Origin: Nitratireductor thuwali
Lineage (GTDB): Bacteria; Pseudomonadota; Alphaproteobacteria; Rhizobiales; Rhizobiaceae
Length of the DNA stretch: 64,000 bases
Direction of reading: 5' to 3'
NCBI RefSeq assembly: GCF_036621415.1
Contig: NZ_CP030941.1
Location: forward strand, 1-64,000
Each line of letters begins with the position of its first letter. The first letter of the stretch is position 1. Shown piece after piece: positions 40,732-49,748 of the stretch. The position numbers and the translations under genes were made by a program. The notes under the pieces are model-generated. The model saw only the letters and a list, made by a program, of their open reading frames with translations. It was not told the DNA's origin and did not search any database.

Positions 40732-40831
40732 GCTTAAGACTCCTTAGAATGAAATTCCAAAATGAGGCCGACATAAGGTGTTTGCAAGAAAAATATTCTT
40801 GACGGCAGTTGAAGGCCGCTGAACCGCTCCG

Positions 40832-41446
40832 TTAAATCCGCCGAGCGATGTCCGCGCGCAGGACCGGCAGCAGTTCCGTCTCGAACCACGGATTCTTTTT
40901 CAGCCATCCGGTATTTCGCCATGAAGGATGAGGCAGCGGCAGGACCTTCGGCTTGCTCGAACGCTCATAGATCCCGCGCCAGTCCCGCACCGTGTCGGTC
41001 AGCGTCTTGCGCCTGAGATCGCCCAGATGCCAGGCCTGGGCGTATTGGCCGATGGTCAGAACCAGATCGACTTGCGGCATTGCGGCCATCAGCCGGCTGC
41101 GCCACAGCGGTGCGCACTCCCGCCTTGGCGGCAGGTCGCCGCCCTTGGAGTCATGCCCGGGGAAGCAGAAGCCCATCGGCGCAAACGCAAATATATCCGG
41201 ATCGTAGAACGTCTCGCGCCCCACCCCCAGCCAGTCGCGAAGCCGATCGCCCGAGCGGTCGTCGAAGGGGATGCCCGATGCGTGAACGCGTGTGCCGGGC
41301 GCCTGCCCGGCAATCAGGACACGCGCCGTGCGCGAGCCGACGACCACGGGCCGCGGCTCGTGCGGCAGGCTTTTGCCCTGCGCGTTGTCTTTGCAATACC
41401 GGCAGGCTCGTATTGCCTCCAGCAGATCGTCCAGATTACCGCTCAT
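40832..41446 (-). CDS. Uracil-DNA glycosylase-family protein
   Basis: This 204-residue protein has the UDG-fold motifs IAGQAPGTRVHASGIPFDD and the DNA-loop LPLPHPSWRN. A CRYC pair near the N-terminus recalls iron-sulfur UDG families, but the full four-cysteine set is not obvious. It may excise uracil, or belong to the related group of unproven activity. It stands alone between the Lrp gene and a GST gene. Confidence 0.75.
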   Translation of the reverse strand: MSGNLDDLLEAIRACRYCKDNAQGKSLPHEPRPVVVGSRTARVLIAGQAPGTRVHASGIPFDDRSGDRLRDWLGVGRETFYDPDIFAFAPMGFCFPGHDSKGGDLPPRRECAPLWRSRLMAAMPQVDLVLTIGQYAQAWHLGDLRRKTLTDTVRDWRGIYERSSKPKVLPLPHPSWRNTGWLKKNPWFETELLPVLRADIARRI

Positions 41447-41466
41447 GTGCCGTCAAGTAGGGCCGT

Positions 41467-42078
41467 TCACGCCTTCGCGCTCGGACGGCCCGCCACTGTG
41501 TGATACCAGCGCATCAGATGGTCGAGCCCATCCGGAATATCAATACGGGCCGGTTTCATGAAATCCACGCTCACCAGCGCGGTGATGTCGGCGATCGTGT
41601 AGCGGTCCCCGGCGACGAACTGCCTGCCGGCGAGCTCCTCGTCGAGAAATTTCAGGAACTCCCTTGCCTTCGGCTTGTTCGCCTCGCCCCATTCGGGCAC
41701 CTGAGGCACCTCCCATTCCTTCATCGCAGGGTGCAGATGACGGAATGCGGCGGCGACCGGCATGAAGAGATGGAGTTCGACCCGTCTTTGCCACATCTCC
41801 ACCCTCGCCCGCCCGAGCGCCCCCTCTCCGAACAGCGGAGGCTGCGGGTTGAGTTCCTCGAAATAGCGGCAGATGGCGACGGTCTCGGTGAGGCAGGTGC
41901 CATCGTCGAGTTCCAGCACCGGCAGCCGCCGCATGGGATTGAGCGCGCTGATCTGCGGCCCCTTGTGCTCCAGCGCGCCCATGTCGACCGGCACCGTGGG
42001 CACGACGATGCCCTTCTCGTGCAAGAAGATGCGCACCCTGCGCGGATTGGGCGCCCTGCCTCCATCGTAAAGCTTCAT
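41467..42078 (-). CDS. Glutathione S-transferase family protein
   Basis: This 203-residue protein has a thioredoxin-like N-terminal domain (RVRIFLHEKGI, RRLPVLELDDGTCLTETVAICRY, which contains the glutathione-binding Pro and Glu-Thr) and an all-helical C-terminal domain. The start is ATG 42078, which overlaps the stop of the upstream nuclease by 4 bp. The substrate is unknown. Confidence 0.85.
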   Translation of the reverse strand: MKLYDGGRAPNPRRVRIFLHEKGIVVPTVPVDMGALEHKGPQISALNPMRRLPVLELDDGTCLTETVAICRYFEELNPQPPLFGEGALGRARVEMWQRRVELHLFMPVAAAFRHLHPAMKEWEVPQVPEWGEANKPKAREFLKFLDEELAGRQFVAGDRYTIADITALVSVDFMKPARIDIPDGLDHLMRWYHTVAGRPSAKA

Positions 42079-42716
42079 CGGTCCCCCTTCGTATCTGCCG
42101 TGTCCGCGGACCGGCCGTATCCGAGCAATTGCCGCAGGAAACCGGCGATCCGGCCGAACCAGTCGTGGGGTTGTTCGTTCACCCCATCCCGGTCGAGCGC
42201 CCGCCACTCCCTCGGCTCGTCGAAGGAGCCGGCCCACAGACCCCGGCGGAGAGCCCGTGCCCGCGCTTCCTCGGCACGGAAATCACCGTAGGAGATTGCC
42301 CATCCCGATTCCACCATCCTTTGCGCCAGGTCGCCTGCCTCCGTCGTGCATCGCGCCAGAAGCCGATCATATCGGTCGAACTCCCACCCCTCGCAGATGA
42401 CGCGGCGACCCTGCACGAGTTCGCTCAGAGCCGCCCGGGCGCTACGTCCGCAGGCATAGGACCTTCCATCGAGCGAGCATTGCTGATCGAGTTCCGGCGC
42501 ATCGATGCCGCGTAGCCGGATGTTTTCCGCCGAAACTCTCAGGCTGTCGCCATCCATGACCCGCACCGGTCCCGAATATTCCCGCGTCGCGATCCGCTCG
42601 AGCCGCGCCGAGACGAACGCGACGGCCGCCAGCAAGGCGAGGGCCACAAGCCAATCGCCATAGCGCCGCCATCCGCTTCGCCTTCTGCGACGCCTTGCGC
42701 TCCGGCGCACACTCAT
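42075..42716 (-). CDS. Thermonuclease (SNase-like) family protein
   Basis: This 213-residue protein has a highly basic N-terminus, a membrane anchor (WLVALALLAAVAFVSA) and an SNase-like domain (VRVMDGDSLRV, IRLRGIDAPELDQQC, WEFDRYDRLLARC). The Asp and Arg ligands of the nuclease site appear to be kept. It probably acts as a membrane-tethered periplasmic nuclease. It is coupled to the GST gene by ATGA. Confidence 0.85.
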   Translation of the reverse strand: MSVRRSARRRRRRSGWRRYGDWLVALALLAAVAFVSARLERIATREYSGPVRVMDGDSLRVSAENIRLRGIDAPELDQQCSLDGRSYACGRSARAALSELVQGRRVICEGWEFDRYDRLLARCTTEAGDLAQRMVESGWAISYGDFRAEEARARALRRGLWAGSFDEPREWRALDRDGVNEQPHDWFGRIAGFLRQLLGYGRSADTADTKGDR

Positions 42717-42784
42717 ACGGTGAAGGGTCTCTTAATCATTAAAAGTTACCCTGCCGGCAACAAGGCGGGAAATTGAAGCAGCCT

Positions 42785-44320
42785 ATGGGGCCCGGCAGCA
42801 ACCATACAGCGGACAAATTCATTGTGGACCGTAGAAAGCCGCATCGCAACAGCGAGGTGGCGCGCGCGGTGCGCAAAACGCGCGACCGTCTTTCCCAGCG
42901 CATAGGCAGCCCGGATTTCGAGCGCGAGATGCTCAAGATCCACGCCCGCGCCATTATCAACAGCGGGCCGGCCGTGCTGGCCATGGCGCTGCTGATAGCC
43001 GCAGTAGGCCTCTCGGTCGGCATGGATTTCGCCCTTGCCGGCTGGGCGCTGCCGACCGCCTGCAGCTATGCCGGCCTCTACCTTCTGGCGCGCCGCACGG
43101 ACCGGGCCCAGGTTTCCGACATCGACGCGCCCGCTACCCAGCGCCTTCTGCTCATCCTCTATTTCGTAAGCGGCATCGGCTGGGCCTGGCTCGTTTCGCT
43201 CGGCCGCTCCTCCTGGAGCGTCGACCAGATGCCGCTGATCCTTGCAATCGTCCTGCTCATGGCGATAGCCGCGACCGCGCTCATCGCCGCCTCCCTCCGC
43301 GGCGCCGTCATCGTCGCCTTCGCCCTGCCGGTGGGAGTGTTCGTCTGGCTCTTCGCCGGCCCGACCCTTTCCATACAAACCATCATGGCGGGACTGCTGA
43401 CGATCTCGCTGCCGTTCTTTGCCTATGTCTCCCATCACCGCAACCAGGCCGCCGTCACGCTCTTGTCGTTTCGCAGCGAAAAAGACAGCCTTATCGCCGA
43501 ATTGGAAACCGCCAAGGCGATGTCGGATGAGGCGCGGCGGCGCGCCGAGGAGGCCAACCTGGCCAAATCCCGCTTCCTGGCCTCGATGAGCCACGAACTG
43601 CGCACGCCGCTCAACGCTATCCTCGGATTCTCGGAGGTCATGGCCAAGGAAGTTCTGGGACCGATCCAGAACGATACCTACCGCGAATATGCCAATGACG
43701 TGCACGAGTCGGGCCAGCACCTGCTGGACCTGATTAACGAGATCCTCGACCTTTCCCGGATCGAGGCGGGGCGCTATCAGCTCAACGAGGAGCCGATCCT
43801 GCTCGCTGCTATTGTGCAGGAAAGCTGCCGCATGGTTGAGCTCAAGCTGCACGCCAAGGGCATCCGCCTCGTTCAGCAGATCGAGCCTGCCCTGCCGCCA
43901 ATGGTGGCCGACGAACGCGCTATAAGGCAGATCATGCTCAACCTGCTCTCCAACGCGGTCAAGTTCACGCCCAGCGGCGGCGAAATCCGCGTGCGCGTCG
44001 GCTGGACCGTCGGCGGCGGGCAATATCTGGCGGTTCGCGACAACGGACCCGGCATTCCGCAAGACGAGATACCGGTCGTGCTTGCCGCCTTCGGCCAGGG
44101 ATCGATCGCGATCAAGAGCGCCGAACAGGGGACCGGCCTCGGCCTGCCGATCGTGCAGGGGCTGACCAGTCTTCACGGCGGCCAGTTCGATCTCAAATCG
44201 AAGCTGCGCGAGGGTACCGAGGCAATCGTCGCATTTCCTGCCTCGCGGGTCATGGAAGAGCTTCCGGCGATGCCGCGTCAGCAACAGCAGCCGGCAGTGC
44301 CGAGGCGCGTTCGCGCTTGA
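42785..44320 (+). CDS. Membrane sensor histidine kinase (DivJ/PdhS-like)
   Basis: This kinase of about 511 residues has five or six membrane segments (about 60-225), a coiled-coil linker (KDSLIAELETAKAMSDEARR), the phosphoacceptor box SMSHELRTPLNAILGFSE with His270, and an HATPase domain (NLLSNAVKFT, DNGPGI, GTGLGLPI). The H-box matches the PleC/DivJ/PdhS group that controls DivK and the cell cycle in Rhizobiales, so a role there is plausible but not proven. No response regulator is adjacent. A TTG at 42773 is an alternative start. Confidence 0.85.
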   Translation: MGPGSNHTADKFIVDRRKPHRNSEVARAVRKTRDRLSQRIGSPDFEREMLKIHARAIINSGPAVLAMALLIAAVGLSVGMDFALAGWALPTACSYAGLYLLARRTDRAQVSDIDAPATQRLLLILYFVSGIGWAWLVSLGRSSWSVDQMPLILAIVLLMAIAATALIAASLRGAVIVAFALPVGVFVWLFAGPTLSIQTIMAGLLTISLPFFAYVSHHRNQAAVTLLSFRSEKDSLIAELETAKAMSDEARRRAEEANLAKSRFLASMSHELRTPLNAILGFSEVMAKEVLGPIQNDTYREYANDVHESGQHLLDLINEILDLSRIEAGRYQLNEEPILLAAIVQESCRMVELKLHAKGIRLVQQIEPALPPMVADERAIRQIMLNLLSNAVKFTPSGGEIRVRVGWTVGGGQYLAVRDNGPGIPQDEIPVVLAAFGQGSIAIKSAEQGTGLGLPIVQGLTSLHGGQFDLKSKLREGTEAIVAFPASRVMEELPAMPRQQQQPAVPRRVRA

Positions 44321-44329
44321 AAAGCCGCA

Positions 44330-45304
44330 TCAGGAGGCGGCGGTCTGCCTCTGCGCCACCTCGGCGGCCCCGCTAGCGACCTTGCATGCCGACTTGATCA
44401 TGCCGGCCGCCAGCACCAGGCCCGCCGGATCCCGCGTGCCCGAATGGCACACGGGCGGAGGCAGGAGGGCCTCGAACCCGCCCTCGTTCGAGAAGCCACT
44501 ATCGGCAAGCAGGCAATGATCGAGCGCCGCCGGATTGAGACCACGAAGAACCGCGGCCGCCGCGAGCGCCGGCAGACCGTCCAGCACCACGGCCACCTTT
44601 TGCGTGCGGGCTGCGAGTATCGCGCCCGCCAGCGCCGAGATCTCGCGGCCGCCGAGCCTGCGCAACGCTTCGAGCGGCTCCCCCAGATAGCCGGCATGAG
44701 CCGCCAGCGCCTCTTCGGCAAGCGCCGTCTCCTCAGGCGCGGCTTCCGCAGCGCCGTCCGCCCCCGTTCGGAGCGCCCGAAGCAGCGCCAGCGCCGAAAC
44801 ATCCGCCTGGGCGCCCACCGTGCCGAGGCACAGAAGATCGGCCCCGCTGGCCACGGCCTCCATTCCAAAAGCGATGGTCGCAGCGCAATCCCGCTCTTCG
44901 AGAGCGGCCTCAATGGTGATGTCGCCCACCGGCACCTCGAGCGCCAGGTCGAAGACGTCAAGGCCCAGATCGTTGGCGCCGCACAGCTGGCTCACCGGCG
45001 CTGCCCCCGATGCGATCTCTTCCACCAGCTCCAGCAGCGATGCGGCGGGACGATCTATGCCAAGCCTTGCCGATACGCCGTGGGTGCCGGCAAAAAGCGC
45101 AACCGAGGGACGGGCGACAAGTCCCGGCGCCCGGCCGGTCGCTGCCGAGTACCAGGCGGCCAGATCGGGCAGCCGGCCCAGCCGACCCTCTCCGCCTCCC
45201 GTCCGCAACGATGCGCGAACACGGCCGGCCGCATCTTCATCGACCGGCGGCAGTTCGCGCAGCAGATTGCGGATGTCGTCGAAAGGCAGGCCGGTGGCAG
45301 TCAT
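44330..45304 (-). CDS. CobT-like protein lacking active-site motifs
   Basis: This 324-residue protein clearly descends from nicotinate-nucleotide--dimethylbenzimidazole phosphoribosyltransferase: LPPVDEDA, ALEERDCAATIAFGMEA, LGGREISALAGAILAAR and LNPAALDHC match the family. However, the active-site motifs are gone. KPPGSLGRLE is TGGGEGRLGRLP. GEMGIGNTT is GTVGAQADVS (161-170). GHxSxEPGH is ADSGFSNEGG. The RLGEGTGAA stretch with the catalytic Glu is HSGTRDPAG (287-295). It may be a pseudoenzyme, or a transferase with a different substrate. It is convergent with the kinase gene, nine bases apart. Confidence 0.72.
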   Translation of the reverse strand: MTATGLPFDDIRNLLRELPPVDEDAAGRVRASLRTGGGEGRLGRLPDLAAWYSAATGRAPGLVARPSVALFAGTHGVSARLGIDRPAASLLELVEEIASGAAPVSQLCGANDLGLDVFDLALEVPVGDITIEAALEERDCAATIAFGMEAVASGADLLCLGTVGAQADVSALALLRALRTGADGAAEAAPEETALAEEALAAHAGYLGEPLEALRRLGGREISALAGAILAARTQKVAVVLDGLPALAAAAVLRGLNPAALDHCLLADSGFSNEGGFEALLPPPVCHSGTRDPAGLVLAAGMIKSACKVASGAAEVAQRQTAAS

Positions 45305-45436
45305 GCGGAGTTCTCCAGGATCCGCCAGGGGCATAGCGGCCGGGGCGCGGCAAGGCAATGGCTCCCGGCCGTTGGGGTTGCATTGATCCTCCACGTCGCC
45401 CACATGCCTCTGATGAGAAGCTGCTAGTCTGGCAAC

Positions 45437-45667
45437 ATGATCGAATCGCCCTGCATCCTCGTATGCTCCATCGATACCAAGACCGGCTACTGTTTCGGCT
45501 GCGGCCGCACGCGCGAGGAGATCGCCTCGTGGACGGCCATGAACCCGGCCCAAAGGCGCGGCGTCATGGCTGATCTGCCGGCAAGGCTGGAAACGGTCGA
45601 GCGCAAGCCGCGCCGCGAAACCCGCAGACGCCGCATGGCGCGGTTGCGGGAGGAGAACGAAGGGTGA
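45437..45667 (+). CDS. DUF1289 domain-containing protein
   Basis: This 76-residue protein has four closely spaced cysteines, [20 protein letters not shown], the DUF1289 signature, suggesting a small metal or Fe-S site, followed by [13 protein letters not shown] and a basic tail. Function unknown. It is followed after 3 bp by the truncated protease gene, a pairing also usual in Rhizobiales. Confidence 0.88.
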   Translation: MIESPCILVCSIDTKTGYCFGCGRTREEIASWTAMNPAQRRGVMADLPARLETVERKPRRETRRRRMARLREENEG

Positions 45668-45670
45668 AAG

Positions 45671-45949
45671 ATGCAGATATTGTGGATTGCGCTCGCCATC
45701 CTCGGCATCGGCCTTGCCCTGCTGATTGTCAATCACGACGGCGGCCGCGTCTTCGGCCTGCAGAACGACATCTTCGCCTCGCTGCTCTATCTCAGCCTGT
45801 GGGTCTCGGTGCTGATCGTCGGCCTCGCCGGCCATTACTACCGGCGCGGCAACATGCTGAGAGACCTCGCCTTCTGGGCGCTGCTCATCCTGATCCTGAG
45901 CGTTTTGTATGCATACCGCCTCGACCTTGCGGCATGGGTCGGGCTCTGA
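45671..45949 (+). pseudogene. N-terminal membrane anchor of a TIGR02281-type aspartic protease, truncated
   Basis: This 92-residue product has three hydrophobic segments. The features NHDGGRVFGLQNDIFASLLY and the ending YAYRLDLAAW closely resemble the anchor region of clan AA (retropepsin-like) aspartic proteases that follow DUF1289 genes in Rhizobiales. In those proteins a linker and a protease domain with DTGAS follow. Here a stop comes right after the anchor, and a repeat copy starts about 7 bp later. No protease-coding sequence is seen downstream. It may still be made as a small membrane protein. Confidence 0.65.
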
Positions 45950-45955
45950 GCACCA

Positions 45956-46054
45956 GATCAGCCCATCGTCTCACAGAAGCGCTGAACTGATCTGACCGTT
46001 TGATTTCACGCAGTTCCGGACCGAAAACCGGCGTCCACTTTTCCTGACCCTAGA
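45956..46054 (-). repeat. Dispersed CTAG-bounded repeat, copy C
   Basis: On the minus strand it reads GATCTAGGGTCAGG, the core AAAAGTGGACGCCGGT, TTTCGGTCCGGAACTGC, and a tail matching copy B. Its CTAG supplies the TAG stop of the tauE-like gene (46050-46052). Its other end lies just after the truncated protease anchor. Confidence 0.7.
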
Positions 46055-46871
46055 TCAGGCTCCAGAAGAAGCGGCCGGCGACGAAAACCGCGAACAGGCC
46101 GAAGCTGATCTCCAGATGACGCTTGTCCAGCGCGTGGGCGATCCGCACGCCCAGCGGCGCGACGGCCAGCGTTATCGGAATGACCAGCGCCACCGCGATC
46201 CAGTTGACGAATCCGGTCGAGCCCGGCGGCAATTGCGGGGCGCCCCATCCGGCCCAGACATAGCCGAGAAATCCAGGAATGGAGATCAGCACGCCGACGC
46301 CCGACGACGTTGCCACCGCCTGGTGCATGGGCCGGCCGAACAGTGTCATGAAGGTATTGTTCAGGATGCCGCCGCCGATGCCGATCAGCGTCGACAGGAA
46401 CCCGATGACGAAGCCGACGATGGAACGCACGGGGTTGCCTGGCAACTCATTTGCGATTGTCCAGCCCGTGCGGTTGAAGATCAGCTTGATGCCGATGAGG
46501 AAGATGATCGCTGCGAAGATCGCACGCAAGCCTGCGTCGGAGATCACTGCTGTCACCAGTGATGCCGCGACGACGCCCGCCGGAACGGCGAAGACGAAGC
46601 TGCGAAGGAGCGCCATATCCACCGCGCCACGCAGGAAATGGGCCCGGCAGGAACGCAGCGAGGTCGGCACGATGATTGCGAGGGACGAGCCCACCGACAG
46701 ATGCATCGCCACGGCTTCGTCGACGCCGAGCAAGCCGAATACCTGGTAGAACACCGGTACCAGCACCGCGCCGCCGCCGATGCCGAACAAGCCGGCCAAA
46801 AGGCCGGCCACGACGCCCGCCGAGGCGATTGCCAAGGCAAAGGTGACTATTTCGCCCGCGGGCACATCCAT
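46050..46871 (-). CDS. Sulfite exporter TauE/SafE family protein
   Basis: This 273-residue membrane protein has about eight hydrophobic segments and the duplicated motifs GLLAGLFGIGGGAVLVP and GFLSTLIGIGGGILNN of the TauE/SafE (DUF81) family. Relatives export sulfite, sulfoacetate or other organosulfonates, and the substrate is unknown here. The stop codon lies inside repeat copy C. Confidence 0.85.
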   Translation of the reverse strand: MDVPAGEIVTFALAIASAGVVAGLLAGLFGIGGGAVLVPVFYQVFGLLGVDEAVAMHLSVGSSLAIIVPTSLRSCRAHFLRGAVDMALLRSFVFAVPAGVVAASLVTAVISDAGLRAIFAAIIFLIGIKLIFNRTGWTIANELPGNPVRSIVGFVIGFLSTLIGIGGGILNNTFMTLFGRPMHQAVATSSGVGVLISIPGFLGYVWAGWGAPQLPPGSTGFVNWIAVALVIPITLAVAPLGVRIAHALDKRHLEISFGLFAVFVAGRFFWSLI

Positions 46872-46987
46872 GCCGGCAATTCCCCGTCCTGTTCAGCGCC
46901 AGTGGCTATAGTATTTTCCGCGCAAGGGGAAACGGCCGCCGACCGATAGATGAGGAAAACACCGGCAAGGACTGCCGCCGCCCTGTC

Positions 46988-47992
46988 CTATGCCGCCTGC
47001 TGCGACACGGCGTCCTCGACCGCGGCGAAAGCCTTGACGAGAACCTCGGGGCCGGCATTCGGACGCGTTGCCTCCGTCGACAGTATCTGGCGATAGCGCC
47101 GCGCGCCCGGCAGGCCGTGGAACAGCCCGGTCATGTGCCTGGTGACATGGGAAAGCCTGCCGCCGGCCGCTATATGCCTTCCGGCATAAAGGGCCATTGT
47201 CCGGATGACGTCACCAAGATCGACGGATGGACCCGCATCGCGATACACCTCTGCGTCCGCCGCGGCCAGGATTGCCGGCATATGATAGGCGGCGCGGCCG
47301 ATCATCGCGCCGTCGGCCTTTTTGAGATGCGTGAGCGCGTCTTCGATGCTCCCGATACCGCCGTTGACGCCGATGAAGCGCCCGCTCAGCCGCTGCTTCA
47401 GCCGGTAGACCCGATCATAGTCGAGCGGTGGAATGTCGCGGTTCTCGCGCGGGCTCAGCCCTTCCAGCCAGGCCTTGCGGGCATGCACCCAAAGGGCGTC
47501 CGCGCCCGCTTCGAATGCCATATCCGCCAGACGGTCGAGCGCGACCTCGGGATCCTGATCGTCCACGCCCAGCCGGCATTTGACGGTGACGGGCACCTCG
47601 ACCGCCCGTTTCATGGCCGCAACGCCGCGCGCCACCGTTTCCGGCTCCTTCATTAGGCATGCGCCGAAAGTCCCGGACTGCACCCGGTCGGACGGACAGC
47701 CGACATTCAGATTGATCTCGTCATAGCCGAAATCGGCGGCCACCCGCGCCGCCTCCGCCAGCTTGGCCGCGTCGCTTCCCCCAAGCTGCACCGCAACCGG
47801 ATGCTCGCAGGCATCAAATCCCAGGACCCGCCCCCGGTCCCCATGGATCACCGCATCCGCAACCACCATCTCGGTATAAAGCAGCGCCCGCCGCGTAAGC
47901 TGGCGATGAAAGAACCGGCAATGCCGGTCCGTCCAGTCCATCATCGGGGCGACGGCAAACCACAGCCGTGAATAATTCGTATCCGCGCGCAC
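46988..47992 (-). CDS. dusA: tRNA-dihydrouridine synthase DusA
   Basis: This FMN enzyme of about 334 residues reduces uridines 20/20a in the tRNA D-loop. It shows FAVAPMMDWTDRHCR, YTEMV, INLNVGCPSDRVQSGTFGACLM with the catalytic cysteine, KCRLGVDDQD, and NGGIGSIEDA. No ATG fits the family start. GTG 47992 (VRADTNYSRLWF) preceded by CAGGA is the best choice, and the longer upstream frame looks non-coding. Confidence 0.9.
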   Translation of the reverse strand: MRADTNYSRLWFAVAPMMDWTDRHCRFFHRQLTRRALLYTEMVVADAVIHGDRGRVLGFDACEHPVAVQLGGSDAAKLAEAARVAADFGYDEINLNVGCPSDRVQSGTFGACLMKEPETVARGVAAMKRAVEVPVTVKCRLGVDDQDPEVALDRLADMAFEAGADALWVHARKAWLEGLSPRENRDIPPLDYDRVYRLKQRLSGRFIGVNGGIGSIEDALTHLKKADGAMIGRAAYHMPAILAAADAEVYRDAGPSVDLGDVIRTMALYAGRHIAAGGRLSHVTRHMTGLFHGLPGARRYRQILSTEATRPNAGPEVLVKAFAAVEDAVSQQAA

Positions 47993-48437
47993 TCGTCCTG
48001 ACAATATTTCTGCTCCAATGCACCTTTCAGATGCCCGTGCCAGATATAACCGTCGTCCCCCTCCCCCGCCAGTCTGTTGACACCAAAATAGTCCAAGCGG
48101 AAGAGACACTCGTCAAAATCGATCAGCTCCCGATCCAAAGCGTCAATCGGGCTACATTATTGCTCACAGCGTCCGCTTCGCGCCCCCATATCGGTCATTC
48201 CGGCAAGTGCCTGACGATCCCCAAAGCGGTCGTTTGTCAGTTGCTGAGCCGCGGCTTGTGCACTGCCGCGCCGAACGGGCGCTCGCAATCAGCATCGCGG
48301 CAGTCAGCCGGACCCAGGGTGCTCGGGCACAATGCACAGTCTTCCTTCCGAGGCGGTGACCGGGGCTGCGGTGCTACCGCGCGATCAAAGATGCCATCTT
48401 CCGCGCTTGTTTCAGCGGGACGCCGGTCGCGCCGACG
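47993..48437. other. 445-bp intergenic region with one half of a direct repeat
   Basis: No gene or RNA is recognisable. Positions 48171-48199 carry a 29-bp sequence (GTCCGCTTCGCGCCCCCATA continuing TCGGTCATT). It recurs with five mismatches at 51651-51679, on the far side of the monooxygenase/LuxR pair. Confidence 0.5.
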
Positions 48438-49646
48438 TCAACCCTTCCTTGCGGCGGCGATCCAGCCCGCAACGCGCTCAGCATCGCGGCCGACGCCGGC
48501 GACCATCGTGGAGGACACCGCGTACTGGAAATGAAGCCCGGCGAAGTAGAGCCCGTCCATGTCGGTCGCCTTGCCGAACCGCTGGCGCGGCTCGCCGTGG
48601 TCGTCCAGGACCGGCAGGTCGATCCAGTCGAAGCCGGAGTGGAAGCCGGTGCACCAGATCACGCTCTCGAAAGGCACGGCCTTGCCGTCGTCGGAGACCG
48701 CCTTGCCGTCCCTGATTGCGGTGATCTTGCCGATGCGCCGCACGCCGGCGCGCTCGATCTGGCCCGGACGTGTCCGGATCAGCGGCATGCCGTGCCCGTG
48801 CATCTTCGAACGGAACTTGCGTCCCATGGGTGTGCGCATGGTGAGGACGCGGTGAAAAATGCCGCGAATGACCAGGCGAACCAGGAGCTTGCGCCCCATG
48901 AAGCCGGCGATGTCGAACGGAATGTGCCCGACGTTGCGCCCTGACAGATACACCTGGTGCGTTCTGGCCAGGTCCATTGCGATCTCGGCGCCCGAATTGC
49001 CGGCACCGACCAGCAGCACCGGTCCGTCCGGAACCTGGGCAGAGTTCCTGTATTCGTGCGAGTGCATCTGGAAAACCTGCTCGTCCAAATCGTTGGCGAA
49101 GGCCGGCAGGCGCGGCTTCTGATAGCTTGCCGCCGCGACAACCACGCGGTCCGCCTCATAGACGCGGTCCGTGGTTTCCAGGCGGAAGCGGCCGTTCGCC
49201 TTGTACAGCCGCTCGACCGGCTCGTTCACCCGCACCGGCAGGTCGAACTTCACGGCATATGCTTCGAGGTAGTCCGCCATCTCGTCCTTGGTGGGGAAGG
49301 TGTCCTTGTGCGCCGGGAAGCGATAGCCGTCGAGCGAGTCGAACTTCGCCGGGGTGAAGAGGCGCAGCGAGTCCCAGCGATTGCGCCAGACGTCGCCAAC
49401 GCGGGGCGCACCCTCAAGGATGACGTGATCGATGCGTTTCCGCTTAAGGTGGTAACCGACGGATAATCCCGCCTGGCCGGCGCCGATCACCACGACATCG
49501 TGACGCTCGGGTCTGGATTCGGCCGTTTCCCGGGACGATGCCGCCGGAAACGTGTCGGGTTGAGTTCTGAGCAGGTTGCCCGTCTCTACCAGGTCCGCCG
49601 GATGGCGTTCGATGTGGGCGCTGTCGGTCGTGCGTGTGCTAGCCAT
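48438..49646 (-). CDS. Flavin-containing monooxygenase-like NAD(P)/FAD oxidoreductase
   Basis: This 402-residue protein has two dinucleotide-binding motifs, GAGQAGL (55-61) and GAGNSGA (214-220), the stretch WRNRWDSLRLFTP typical of CzcO/YUCCA-like flavoprotein monooxygenases, and the CTGFHSGFDWI ending motif. It probably oxygenates a small substrate with NADPH and O2. The substrate is unknown. A LuxR-type regulator gene lies 102 bp upstream in the same direction, which suggests coupled control. Confidence 0.82.
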   Translation of the reverse strand: MASTRTTDSAHIERHPADLVETGNLLRTQPDTFPAASSRETAESRPERHDVVVIGAGQAGLSVGYHLKRKRIDHVILEGAPRVGDVWRNRWDSLRLFTPAKFDSLDGYRFPAHKDTFPTKDEMADYLEAYAVKFDLPVRVNEPVERLYKANGRFRLETTDRVYEADRVVVAAASYQKPRLPAFANDLDEQVFQMHSHEYRNSAQVPDGPVLLVGAGNSGAEIAMDLARTHQVYLSGRNVGHIPFDIAGFMGRKLLVRLVIRGIFHRVLTMRTPMGRKFRSKMHGHGMPLIRTRPGQIERAGVRRIGKITAIRDGKAVSDDGKAVPFESVIWCTGFHSGFDWIDLPVLDDHGEPRQRFGKATDMDGLYFAGLHFQYAVSSTMVAGVGRDAERVAGWIAAARKG

Positions 49647-49748
49647 GGCTCTTCTCCTGTCGTCGTTGTGGAGACGAGCTTAGGTCTTCGACCGGCGGCC
49701 TTTCATCGTGAGGATGACCCACGACGCATTTATATCGAATGGGGCGTT

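Noticed and set aside
42746..44284. 512-codon open frame antisense to the histidine kinase
   Set aside because: No domain or credible start. The plus-strand kinase explains the region fully.
45305..45436. Cobalamin riboswitch upstream of the CobT-like gene
   Set aside because: No B12-box sequence or matching fold is visible in the short gap.
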